Below are positions 44,630-52,548 of a DNA stretch of 53,362 bases, piece after piece. The position numbers and the translations under genes are program-made. The stretch's first letter is position 1. Every line of letters begins with the position of its first letter. The stretch is taken from the NCBI RefSeq assembly GCF_009795715.1, contig NZ_WTCR01000020.1:1-53362 (forward strand), given 5' to 3'. The stretch is from Labilibaculum euxinicum (GTDB lineage Bacteria; Bacteroidota; Bacteroidia; Bacteroidales; Marinifilaceae). The notes beneath the pieces were generated by a model, which saw only the letters and a list, made by a program, of their open reading frames with translations, was not told the origin of the DNA and made no database searches.

Positions 44630-45460
44630 ATGAATACAAAGATTAAATCAATAGCTTTTATTTTAGCAGTAATGGGGATTGTCTTTTTTAGTTCCTGTGA
44701 TAATAATGATGATGAAACTGTTCAAAAACCTGTTGTCAGTAATTTAGAATTGGGAATAGGTGACAGTCATATCGGTTACATAGGTGCTGATTTGCACATC
44801 GAAGCAGAAATTGTTGCTGAAGGGAAAATAGACAAAATAACTGTCGAAATTCACCAGGAGGAAGGTAGCACAGACGAAATTGTAGTTGAATATGATGAGT
44901 TTGCCGGGCTCAAAAACACTACTTTTCATAAGCATGTTGATATTCCTGCCACAACGTTTGCCGGTACATACCATTGCCACATTACTGTAACCGACATGGA
45001 TGGCAACTCGACAACGGTAGAAGAAGAAGTATCAATTGAGTCAATGGTTGATGATAAAGCTCCGGTAATAACCATTTCATCATCACCGGAAAATGGAAAA
45101 AACTTTGCTAATGGTGAAACAATTTCCATTTCAGGTTCAATTACCGATAATATTTCGTTGGCTGGTTTGGTAGTAGCTTTGGTTTATGAAACAGATAAGA
45201 TTGCTGATGCTGATGTTTCAGGTGCTGCCAATACTAAGGTAATTGTAATGCTTCACACCCATGATTTTGAAGATCCAGATGAATCTGATTTCTCAGCCAC
45301 TATCGAAGTGGGCGCTGCAAACGACAACAATATGACTCCTGTTGCCATTCAGGGAGATAATGCATGGAAATCCGGCAACTACTATATCCTTGTAAAAAGC
45401 AAAGATGCAATGGGAAACTGGGCATTCTCAAATCATTATCCAATAGTAATAAATCTTTAG
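44630..45460 (+). CDS. DUF4625 lipoprotein, two domains
   Basis: This 276-residue lipoprotein has signal peptide FFSSCDNND (lipidation at Cys23). The first half is a DUF4625 domain (LELGIGDSHIGYIGADLHIEAEIVAEGKIDKITVEIHQE, then YHCHITVTDMDGNSTTVEE) and the second half a related Ig-like fold (APVITISSSPENGKNFANGETISISGSITDNISLAGLVVAL). DUF4625 lipoproteins usually stand beside TonB receptors of metal-responsive operons and may be surface metal-binding partners. It lies 22 bp behind the receptor gene. Confidence 0.85.
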   Translation: MNTKIKSIAFILAVMGIVFFSSCDNNDDETVQKPVVSNLELGIGDSHIGYIGADLHIEAEIVAEGKIDKITVEIHQEEGSTDEIVVEYDEFAGLKNTTFHKHVDIPATTFAGTYHCHITVTDMDGNSTTVEEEVSIESMVDDKAPVITISSSPENGKNFANGETISISGSITDNISLAGLVVALVYETDKIADADVSGAANTKVIVMLHTHDFEDPDESDFSATIEVGAANDNNMTPVAIQGDNAWKSGNYYILVKSKDAMGNWAFSNHYPIVINL

Positions 45461-45468
45461 AATCATTA

Positions 45469-45600
45469 GAGGGTGTCCAAAAAAGTATCATTCTATTGTC
45501 ATTCTGAGCTGGCCGAAGAATCTTTCACTTTGAAAAACGGATGTTTCGACTTTGCCCAATATGACAATTCAATACAAATAATTCCTTTTTGGACACCCTC
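45469..45600. mobile_element. MITE-like element, 132 bp, inside the metal operon
   Basis: The left end GAGGGTGTCCAAAA (45469) and right end TTTTGGACACCCTC (45587-45600) are perfect inverted repeats. Interior shared with the element at 37431: GTCATTCTGA, GAAGAATCTTTCAC and ATGACAATTC. It begins 9 bp after the stop codon of the first DUF4625 gene and ends 17 bp before the second, splitting them. Its ends can fold into a stem like the terminator at 21115, so it may reduce read-through into the second gene. Confidence 0.8.
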
Positions 45601-45617
45601 TCTAATATAAATCTGGC

Positions 45618-46109
45618 ATGAAAAATTTAACAGCTATATTTATCCCTCTTTTTCTGCTCATTATTTTTAACTCTTGTGGGAAAGATGAAGAAATAGATAA
45701 AGAAAAACCAATAATTAATTTGACAGCTCAGAATGCATTTCCCTTAAGTTGTGATACCCTTTATTTTGGAGAATCCTTTGATCTGAAAGCTTTGTTTTCC
45801 GATAATGTTGAATTGGGTTCTTTCAGCATTGACATACACAACAACTTCGATCACCATTCGCATAGCACCGAAGTTGCGGAATGCAATCCTGACCCAATCA
45901 AAACCCCGGTTACTCCATTTTTATATATTGAAGAGTATGATATTCCCACCGGTCAGACAGAATATCAAACCAACTTGTCCATTTCAATTCCATCCGGTGA
46001 TGAAAACGGGCTATTTGATGAAGGTGATTATCATTTTTTTATAAGTCTTACCGACAAAGAAGGATGGTCAAAACAAAAAGGACTAAATATCAAAATGCTA
46101 CATCGTTAA
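45618..46109 (+). CDS. DUF4625 lipoprotein, single domain
   Basis: This 163-residue lipoprotein has signal peptide IIFNSCGKDEE (Cys20). The DUF4625-like body reads GESFDLKALFSDNVELGSFSIDIHNNFDHHSHSTEV, with a His-rich patch (NNFDHHSHS) that could bind metal, then LFDEGDYHFFISLTDKEGWSKQKG. It is the last gene of the Fur/Zur-headed cluster, now separated from the others by a MITE. Function is inferred from context. Confidence 0.82.
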   Translation: MKNLTAIFIPLFLLIIFNSCGKDEEIDKEKPIINLTAQNAFPLSCDTLYFGESFDLKALFSDNVELGSFSIDIHNNFDHHSHSTEVAECNPDPIKTPVTPFLYIEEYDIPTGQTEYQTNLSISIPSGDENGLFDEGDYHFFISLTDKEGWSKQKGLNIKMLHR

Positions 46110-46135
46110 TCAGGGGTGTATTGGCAAAAAATAAT

Positions 46136-46187
46136 GTGTGTGGCTGCGAAGGGATGTTTTACAGCCACACACTCCTGCTTTTGCAGG
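46136..46187 (+). terminator. Double hairpin after the metal-uptake operon
   Basis: GTGTGTGGCTG (46136-46146) pairs perfectly with CAGCCACACAC (46162-46172). A second stem CCTGC-TTTT-GCAGG (46174-46187) follows at once, and then a T-rich stretch. It lies 27 bp after the last DUF4625 gene and is a likely terminator. Positions 46188-46465 show no gene. Confidence 0.6.
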
Positions 46188-46465
46188 CTGGATTTTCCTT
46201 TTTCCAAATATGCAATCATGTTACTGCTGTGTTGTTTATTCCACTTAAATACAACGTAAAAGTATTTTATCCTTTTGTTTTTTAAAATTAACAAAACATT
46301 ATTTAGAAGACTGATTTCAGATTCTGAGAATAATTCTAAATAAAGGATAAAATAAAATTGGGCAATGCCCCCACTGCCCCACGATTTTAGCATCTGCTTA
46401 CTGCATCACCTCAATCATTCCTGATCAACACACCCAAGCATTCAACTTCAGCAAAACTTACAAAA

Positions 46466-46560
46466 GGAAGCTTTAAAAACCCGATAATCAGCATGTTTTT
46501 AAAGCTCACATCTTATTTTTTAAAAATCGCAATTGGTTGTGCAGCGGTTACTTTTGTTAA
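46466..46560 (-). repeat. Cassette-boundary module, copy 1 (hairpin plus GTTAAC edge)
   Basis: AGCTTTAAAAAC (46469-46480) and GTTTTTAAAGCT (46495-46506) form a 12-bp stem, preceded by AAAAGGA. Then comes a 29-bp block, TTGGTTGTGCAGCGGTTA followed by CTTTTGTTAAC, ending at 46560, 18 bp before the stop codon of the minus-strand HD gene. The same block and the same AAGGAAGCT-hairpin layout recur at 50721-50818. On the minus strand the hairpin would act as terminator for the HD gene. Confidence 0.6.
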
Positions 46561-46578
46561 CAGCTGATTTATATAACG

Positions 46579-47169
46579 CTATTTTTTCAGGATTCCATTT
46601 TTTACGCTTTCGTTTATGAGTTCCTCAGCAAATCCCCAAATTGACTTAGAGCCTTTTTTTATAAGCTTCTTTTTGTCGTAAACACTTTCATATTTAACAT
46701 TAAATTCAGACCACGTCCCACCATTGTTAGAGGTGTTTTGTAATAGTGGTTCAAATCTGTCCATTGCCTTGGCAAATTTGGCTTCATTGGTTTCGCCTTC
46801 TTCAAATTCCTCCCAAATCGCGATAAACTCTTGTGCTTGTTCAGTGGGCAGCATCCCAAAAATTCTTTTCGCCGCTTTCAGTTCTTCTTTTGTGTTAGAG
46901 TGATTCTTAACAGAATCATAAATAAAGATATCTCCAGCATCTATTTCAACAATATCATGGATCAAAACCATTTTTAATACTTTCAATACATCTATTTGCT
47001 CATTTGCATGCTCCGACAAAACAATAGCCATCATAGCCAGGTGCCAACTATGCTCAGCGTCATTTTCATGTCTGTCGCTATTGAATAGTTTTGTTTTTCG
47101 TTGGATGTATTTGATCTTATCAATTTCTTTAATGAATTCGACTTGCTTAAGTAGGTTATCAATTTTCAT
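46579..47169 (-). CDS. HD-domain hydrolase, HDDC2/YfbR-like
   Basis: This 196-residue protein has the metal-binding set of HD hydrolases: His in NDAEHSWHLAMMA, the HD pair in VLIHDIVEIDAGD, and the distal Asp in AKAMDRFEPLLQN. The closest family is HDDC2/YfbR-type 5'-deoxynucleotidases, which remove phosphate from dNMPs. It is a single gene flanked by a repeated hairpin module downstream. Such small metabolic enzymes are common passengers in gene cassettes. Confidence 0.87.
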   Translation of the reverse strand: MKIDNLLKQVEFIKEIDKIKYIQRKTKLFNSDRHENDAEHSWHLAMMAIVLSEHANEQIDVLKVLKMVLIHDIVEIDAGDIFIYDSVKNHSNTKEELKAAKRIFGMLPTEQAQEFIAIWEEFEEGETNEAKFAKAMDRFEPLLQNTSNNGGTWSEFNVKYESVYDKKKLIKKGSKSIWGFAEELINESVKNGILKK

Positions 47170-47191
47170 AATTATTTGATGTCTTCTATTT

Positions 47192-47300
47192 TGTGAACGT
47201 TAAATTGTATAAGTAGCAGCATATTTGCAGGCAAGCTTTCCTATCAAACCGCTATGCAGTTTGAGCTCTGTCGAGTATTACTTGTCATTGTGTGGGTTAA
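47192..47300 (-). repeat. Possible degenerate attC-like site
   Basis: The region between the HD gene start and the YdeI-like stop has loosely complementary outer arms (GTATAAGTAGCAG near 47207 and GTATTACTTGTCATTGTG near 47274) and a central stem CAAAC/GTTTG. The YdeI-like stop codon lies at its edge. By position it would be the recombination site of the YdeI-like cassette, but the match is weak. Confidence 0.25.
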
Positions 47301-47863
47301 TAGTATTTGTCAATACCTCCAAAGCCTGAAATAAGTTTGTTGTCCTGTGTTTTTTGAATAAAGTTTGTCAGTCGTTTGGTAAATTCTTCGGGCCGCTTTC
47401 TGGCACTATCAATGTATGCAATTCGTATTCGTTTGTAACAGTCTGAAAAATCTTTAAAGTTTTTCCAAGCTGTTTTGTCTTTTTTTATTGCATCTAAAAT
47501 ATCCAAAGGAAAAACATACTCTTTTGAAATAATTTCCTGAACCGTTTTAAGAAAGGAATGATGAATCAGATTTTTTTCAGCCAACCATTTCAGCCGTTCT
47601 TTATTTGGTTGTGAATAACTGCTCTTTGATTGTCTGGGAGTAAACCGCTGAATTGTGTGGTCTTTGTCAAGGGTTTTATTTGTGCTGTCAATCCAACCAA
47701 AACAGAGAGCTTCTTCAACCGCATCATTGTATTGTATGCGTTGTTCACCGGTTGACTTTTTAGCGTAGACCAACCAAACTTCATTCTCAATGTTGAAATT
47801 TTGCTGAAGCCAGTTTCTCCATTCAATCCTTGTTTTTATGTATAGTATCTTGTCTGTTTTCAA
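47297..47863 (-). CDS. YdeI/OmpD-associated family protein
   Basis: This 188-residue protein has the family's core: TRIEWRNWLQQNFNIENEVWLVYAKKSTG, YNDAVEEALCFGWIDSTNKTLD, IQRFTPRQSKSSYSQPNKERLKWL and a C-terminal SARKRPEEFTKRLTNFI. YdeI-like proteins have been linked to bacteriocin and antimicrobial peptide resistance, but the mechanism is not known. The reading uses a TTG start at 47863 that lies inside a small upstream ORF (47823-47930). Confidence 0.83.
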   Translation of the reverse strand: MKTDKILYIKTRIEWRNWLQQNFNIENEVWLVYAKKSTGEQRIQYNDAVEEALCFGWIDSTNKTLDKDHTIQRFTPRQSKSSYSQPNKERLKWLAEKNLIHHSFLKTVQEIISKEYVFPLDILDAIKKDKTAWKNFKDFSDCYKRIRIAYIDSARKRPEEFTKRLTNFIQKTQDNKLISGFGGIDKYY

Positions 47864-47930
47864 GTTGCTGATTTATTTCATTTACAAAGTTATTCAAAAT
47901 TTCACTCAATTCTTTCGGTTTACTTATCAT
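47823..47930 (-). CDS. Small ORF overlapping the YdeI-like start (doubtful)
   Basis: A 35-codon ORF from ATG at 47930 (MISKPKELSEILNNFVNEIN...) overlaps the first 41 bp of the YdeI-like gene in another frame. Its composition looks protein-like (amphipathic helix). It might be a translational-coupling leader, or the start of an older gene now cut off. I do not recognise it. Confidence 0.3.
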   Translation of the reverse strand: MISKPKELSEILNNFVNEINQQLENRQDTIHKNKD

Positions 47931-47993
47931 GAGCAAATCACCCGATAAAAATGTGCGGCAACGGGAGTCAAATTTTGAGAACGACCATTACTC

Positions 47994-50282
47994 TTAAAAG
48001 GTTGAAGAAACGTAGTAGGGAAGTGTAAAAAAGAAAGTTGAGCCCTTGGATTCTTCACTATCTACCCAGATTTTACCACCCAACATTTCTACGTAAGCCT
48101 TTGAAATAGCTAATCCCAATCCTGCTCCTTGCCGTGCCATTTTATCGGCAATATCAGCTTGAATAAAACGTTCAAAAATGACTTCAACCTTTTCTTTTGG
48201 AATTCCTATCCCTGTATCTTTTACATAGAATTCCATTTTTTCTCCTTTTACTGCATATCCAAACTCTACCGTTCCCTTGTCGGTATATTTTAAGGCATTT
48301 TTAACCAGATTTGAAAGTATTCCATAGAACTTTTCACTATCGGTTATTGTAATAGATTTATATTCAGGCAATTCACAAACAAAGGAGAGTTTGAGTTTTT
48401 TATGATAGGCATCGAGTTTTAAAGAATCGTAAACAAATTGCAACTGATTGTTTATGTTTGTTTCGGAAAGGTGAATGTCAATTATTCCCGATTCTATTTT
48501 GGAAATGTTAATAATGTCGTTTATAATGTTGAGCATGCGCTCACCACTTTCTTCGATAATTCGAATGTACTCCTTTTGTTGCTCACCAGATAATTCCGGC
48601 TCTTTAAGCAGGCCGGCAAAGCCTAGAATACCGTTCATGGGAGTACGGATTTCATGACTCATATTGGCCAGGAAGGCTGATTTTAACCGGTCGCTTTCTT
48701 CGGCTTTTTCTTTGGCTTTTAGTAATTCAAACTCTGCTTCCTTTCGGTCAGTAATATCTAACCCAACCCCGACAATACCAGCCCGATTATCAGACATTGA
48801 CATAGGATTAACTATGCTCAAATAGTGTACTCCGTTAACATTTGATTCAAAAAGAGCAGATTCACCTGAAAGCGCTTTATTTATTGCTTCTAATGTTTTG
48901 GGAAAATCTTTGTATAAATCAAAAACAGATTGCCCGACTACCTGATTGGGCAACAAGCCAATACCTTTCAGACCTGCCCCAATGGAAAGATTGAAGATGC
49001 CATCTTTGTCTATCAAATAAAATACAATAGGCAGATTTTCAACAGCAGTACTAATTAAAGCTTCGTTTTTGATTAATTCCTGTTCTGATTTTTTGCGCTG
49101 GGTAATATCTCTGCCAATTCCTAATACGCCCATAAATGTTCCATCGCTCTCGTATATCGGGGTTTTTATTGTTTCTATTATTTCCTTATGTCCATCGGCA
49201 AAAGTCAATTCTTCCTCATTTATGCTTGGTTTATTTGAAACAGCGGCTTCGTTATCCTTTTGCCTGAAAAAGTCGGCCAGTTCTTTGCCCACGAAGTCAT
49301 AATCAGTTTTTCCTACAATTTCTTTTTCTGCAGCTCCATATAGCTGTTCAAATCGTTGATTGCATTGCAAATAGACGCCGTGCGGGTTTTTGACCCAAAT
49401 AAGGTCGGGGAGCGTATCAATTAGTGCCCGTAAACGATTCTTACTTATTTTGAGTTCTTCTTCAGCCTGTTTAAAGTCAGTAATATCCTTTCTTATGCCA
49501 ACCATACGTTTAATTCTACCTTGGTTGTCTTTTTCAATAATATGGCCTATAACCTGATACCATCGGTAACTTCCATCAGCGTGTAATATCCGGGCTTCAT
49601 AAATATAACGATCTTCTTTATAAGCTAATATATCCTTTATTTTTGCCCGAACATATTCCCTGTCCTCGGGATGAATTCTGGCAAGCCAAACCCTTCGGTC
49701 CGATGGTTCGGCTACCGGCTCATATCCAAGCATCGTATAATATATGGGCGAGGCATACCAAATATCATTTTTCACATCCCAATCCCAATTTCCAATCTCT
49801 GTAGCTTCCAGAGTTACACGGAAGCGTTCCTCTCCAATATACAACGCTTCTTCAACCAATTTGCGATCCGTAAAATCAATAAGTGTTCCGCTAATGGCAG
49901 GTTTTCCTTTATAGGATATTAAATTTCCAAGAGCTTTTATCCATACTATACTTCCGTCTTTCCTTACTCCACGAAACTCATACTCCATCGATTTTGATTC
50001 TTTGGAAATTAGTTTTCTAATATTTTCTTTCACAATATTTTTATCACTTCCGAAAGCAAGAAATGCAGGGCTTATTTTTTCCACAATATCCTCGTATGAG
50101 TATCCGAAAATCTCACAGAATTTTTTATTACCGTATCTAAAACAATCATTCTGAATGATATATACTCCAACAAGCAAATGTTCTACTATTTCACGATATT
50201 TTACTTCGGAATCCAAACAGGGCTTGTCTCTTTTCTTTTTGAAAAGAAAGTGTAGGTTTCGCAATGAATTGAAATTAATCAT
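47994..50282 (-). CDS. Cytoplasmic multi-PAS sensor histidine kinase
   Basis: This 762-residue kinase has no membrane segment. Four PAS domains come in order (about 25-140, 150-275, 280-400 and 405-520), each ending in DITDRK-like signatures. HisKA follows with H-box ANMSHEIRTPMNGILGF, then a HATPase domain with N-box NLVKNALKYTDKG, VKDTGIGIP and GAGLGLAISKAYVEMLGG. There is no receiver domain and no regulator gene nearby, so it is an orphan kinase. The second PAS is of the PAS_3 type (WDWDVKNDIWY, DREYVRAKI). The ligand is unknown. Confidence 0.9.
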   Translation of the reverse strand: MINFNSLRNLHFLFKKKRDKPCLDSEVKYREIVEHLLVGVYIIQNDCFRYGNKKFCEIFGYSYEDIVEKISPAFLAFGSDKNIVKENIRKLISKESKSMEYEFRGVRKDGSIVWIKALGNLISYKGKPAISGTLIDFTDRKLVEEALYIGEERFRVTLEATEIGNWDWDVKNDIWYASPIYYTMLGYEPVAEPSDRRVWLARIHPEDREYVRAKIKDILAYKEDRYIYEARILHADGSYRWYQVIGHIIEKDNQGRIKRMVGIRKDITDFKQAEEELKISKNRLRALIDTLPDLIWVKNPHGVYLQCNQRFEQLYGAAEKEIVGKTDYDFVGKELADFFRQKDNEAAVSNKPSINEEELTFADGHKEIIETIKTPIYESDGTFMGVLGIGRDITQRKKSEQELIKNEALISTAVENLPIVFYLIDKDGIFNLSIGAGLKGIGLLPNQVVGQSVFDLYKDFPKTLEAINKALSGESALFESNVNGVHYLSIVNPMSMSDNRAGIVGVGLDITDRKEAEFELLKAKEKAEESDRLKSAFLANMSHEIRTPMNGILGFAGLLKEPELSGEQQKEYIRIIEESGERMLNIINDIINISKIESGIIDIHLSETNINNQLQFVYDSLKLDAYHKKLKLSFVCELPEYKSITITDSEKFYGILSNLVKNALKYTDKGTVEFGYAVKGEKMEFYVKDTGIGIPKEKVEVIFERFIQADIADKMARQGAGLGLAISKAYVEMLGGKIWVDSEESKGSTFFFTLPYYVSSTF

Positions 50283-50720
50283 ATTTCGATTTTTTAGTTG
50301 CCCCCTATACCACTGAAGCTCAATACGTAATAAAAATAACGAAAATAGGAGAGCTTTGATTTTTTTAACAGAATGTAAAATTTATTTAAAATATCCAAAT
50401 AAATATTAATTAGTTATCCCCTGATTCGCATAGTATATCATCTAATTGTAAAAACCTATCAATAGAGCAAGTGCAGGTAGTTGTTTGTTTTTATGTTTCC
50501 AGTCAAATTAGCTGCATCATATTGTTTGGTCAAATCCATTTTTGACTCTTAATGTCGAATTATTGCAACCTCTCAGCATTGGCTATAAGGTCAGTCTGTC
50601 TAAAAACCAATCAAACTTCTCAATTCAATTTTAAATATAGCAGTTTTAAGGATACATAAAAATGAAAAATCCTTTTTAAGCCTTCAATAATTTAATCTTT
50701 TGGATTTTTGAACCTAAAAA
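50283..50720. other. Intergenic region upstream of the orphan kinase
   Basis: This AT-rich stretch must hold the promoter of the kinase gene on the minus strand. No ORF or clear repeat was found before the palindrome at 50724. Confidence 0.5.
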
Positions 50721-50818
50721 AGGAAGCTCTAAAATCATGTGAATTCACATGATTTTAGAGCTTTAATTATATCTGTTTTGAAATATTAGTTGGTTGTGCA
50801 ACGGTTACTTTTGTTAGC
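50721..50818 (-). repeat. Cassette-boundary module, copy 2, with perfect 40-bp palindrome
   Basis: A perfect 40-bp palindrome (50724-50763, left arm AAGCTCTAAAATCATGTGAA) has no unpaired centre. On the minus strand it is followed by CCTTTTTT, making a strong terminator for the AbiTii gene. It is followed on the plus strand by TTGGTTGTGCAACGGTTA and CTTTTGTTAGC (50790-50818), the block also found at 46532-46560. GTTAGC (50813-50818) ends 8 bp before the AbiTii stop codon. Confidence 0.7.
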
Positions 50819-50826
50819 CACAGTTC

Positions 50827-51750
50827 TTACATTCCGTAATATTTCTTAATAGCCTCTGCTAGTACACTACCTGCCGCACCAACACCAATATTCCAAGAAC
50901 CGTCAAGAGCTTTACCAAACATCTTTTGTGTCCATAAGTTAACTTTTTGTCCAAAAGTTTTTTTCTCTAAATCTGGTTCTTCCGTATCGATAATTTCAGA
51001 AAGTTCAACTATATCTTCTTCGCAGACACCACTAGTTTGCAAGTGTTTTTTGAGTTCTTCCTTATTTCCTTTATTTATATTGATATCTGCCGATATATTT
51101 GCTTTATCACCTGTATTGAGAACATTTCCATCACCAATATTATTAATTATCGTTTGGTTCATAATCGTTGCTATTTCTTCTTGTTTTGTTTTTAATTCTT
51201 CGATTTCTGTAATATTTCCATATTGCGAATCAATTTTCAGCATAAAATCTAAAAGATTGTTTCGAACATATGACAAGATCTCGTTTAATGCATTTACTGA
51301 AATTGAAATTTTACAGTTAATTAATTGTAAATATGGGTTTCCCATATTGCGCCAATTCTGCTGAATCATTGCTGTTATTTCAGAAGAAAATAAACTTTCA
51401 AGCAACCCTGATGTCCTTTCTCCTTTCATGTTTTCAAGACTTAAAATACTCTGAGCCAACTTTACTGAACGAATTGATTTTTCCATTTGCTTATTTAAAC
51501 CAATAGTTGGAACTGGTTGGTCATTGTATTGCATCTCACCATTTATGTAGGTGCCAGTAAGAGCGCCATGAAATATTCTGTATTTGGGTAAATCGTCGTT
51601 ACTATCATAACCCTTTAATTCTTTACTCACCCAATTTAGCAATTCTGCATTTTGCAATCTGCTTGCCAATACTTTCGTTTTAAGGAGTGGTGAAGTTATC
51701 GACATTTGAGTATCAACAAGTTCGTTTATAATGTCGTTTATTAGTTTCAT
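50827..51750 (-). CDS. AbiTii-domain protein, putative abortive-infection factor
   Basis: In this 307-residue protein the N-terminal part (1-190) matches the AbiTii domain: MKLINDIINELVDTQMSITSPLLKTKVLASRLQNAELLNWVSKELKGY. The middle has a repeated-looking segment (IINNIGDGNVLNTGDKANISADININKG) as in several predicted immune effectors. The C-terminal 60 residues end in a glycine/alanine-rich helix (NIGVGAAGSVLAEAIKKYYG) that could insert in a membrane. AbiTii is known from phage-defence proteins, but its mechanism is not settled. A phage-defence role is likely by domain and by the accessory context. Confidence 0.78.
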   Translation of the reverse strand: MKLINDIINELVDTQMSITSPLLKTKVLASRLQNAELLNWVSKELKGYDSNDDLPKYRIFHGALTGTYINGEMQYNDQPVPTIGLNKQMEKSIRSVKLAQSILSLENMKGERTSGLLESLFSSEITAMIQQNWRNMGNPYLQLINCKISISVNALNEILSYVRNNLLDFMLKIDSQYGNITEIEELKTKQEEIATIMNQTIINNIGDGNVLNTGDKANISADININKGNKEELKKHLQTSGVCEEDIVELSEIIDTEEPDLEKKTFGQKVNLWTQKMFGKALDGSWNIGVGAAGSVLAEAIKKYYGM

Positions 51751-51802
51751 TATCTTATTATTAATAGAGTTTTATAAATAATATTCAATGCTGTGGTGAA
51801 TT

Positions 51803-51994
51803 GTGGCTAACGGTTTATGTAAGTGGAGTGCGGGATTAAAAGTGATGAACTTTCAAAACCGCACGTAGCCAATTCGTTTATTCAATATTTCAAATTTTCC
51901 GTCAATCGTCGAAGACGAATTGGCGGTGTTGCAACAACGAGCCGCAGCCCGAAAAACCACTGAAACCCGCATTACATTTACATTTTGTTAGCAC
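51803..51994 (-). repeat. attC-like 190-bp imperfect palindrome
   Basis: The outer arms are GTGGCTAAC...TGTAAGTGGAGTGCGGG (51803-51833) and its near reverse complement CCCGCATTACATTTACA...GTTAGCAC (51965-51994). An inner perfect stem, GCCAATTCGT (51868-51877) with ACGAATTGGC (51915-51924), encloses a short spacer. The GTTAGC edge is 9 bp from the stop codon of the gene at 52002, and the GCTAAC edge lies 55 bp upstream of the AbiTii start. This matches the placing of an integron attC site, although no integrase is in the window. Confidence 0.62.
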
Positions 51995-52001
51995 CTGTTT
52001 T

Positions 52002-52541
52002 TTAATAGTTCCTTATCCACTCATGAGTTTTTATTCCTTTTTGATAACATTCGAATAAACAATTTCTAGTTTTTATATTCAGCTCCATATAAAATCCTAG
52101 AATATACCCGCATACATGCTCAGGTAATACAACACCATCAAAAGACCAAATGTCATCATAGTTGTCTTTTGTTAAGGCTCTTAAACGTTTTTTATCACTT
52201 TCCTTTTCCTTTTCAGGTCTATTCGATTTTTTCATTTCGATTGCAATCAAGTTGTCTTGTGCTACAATATTTCCTCTACTATGTAGAATTATATCACAAT
52301 TTATATTGACAACATTCATCTCTTCATCTAAAATCGTTTTTACTTGTCCGTTTTGTTTACGGTTATATTCAGGGTCAGCATAATAGCCCTCAATTTTTTT
52401 CTCTTTTGCTATGTTTTCAAGATAAATAGCCAGTCTTCCGCAAAGGTTCCTTTCGTTTACATCATTTAGAATATTCTCTAATTCTTCAGTAAAGAATATG
52501 TCAATCGATAATTCAAAAATATTATGTAATAATTTTTTCAT
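52002..52541 (-). CDS. PD-(D/E)XK-nuclease-like protein
   Basis: Using the Met at 52541 (MKKLLHNIFELSIDIFF) gives 179 residues and leaves a 7-bp gap to the DUF4145 gene; an upstream Met would overlap it. A nuclease-type core can be seen: Glu in YLENIAKEKKI, Asp in INCDIILHSRG, then E-x-K in NLIAIEMKKSNR, followed by helices and YILGFYMEL. This D...E-x-K layout is that of restriction-type nucleases. It is probably co-transcribed with DUF4145 and may form a defence pair with it. The enzymatic role is inferred. Confidence 0.68.
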   Translation of the reverse strand: MKKLLHNIFELSIDIFFTEELENILNDVNERNLCGRLAIYLENIAKEKKIEGYYADPEYNRKQNGQVKTILDEEMNVVNINCDIILHSRGNIVAQDNLIAIEMKKSNRPEKEKESDKKRLRALTKDNYDDIWSFDGVVLPEHVCGYILGFYMELNIKTRNCLFECYQKGIKTHEWIRNY

Positions 52542-52548
52542 TGTACCC

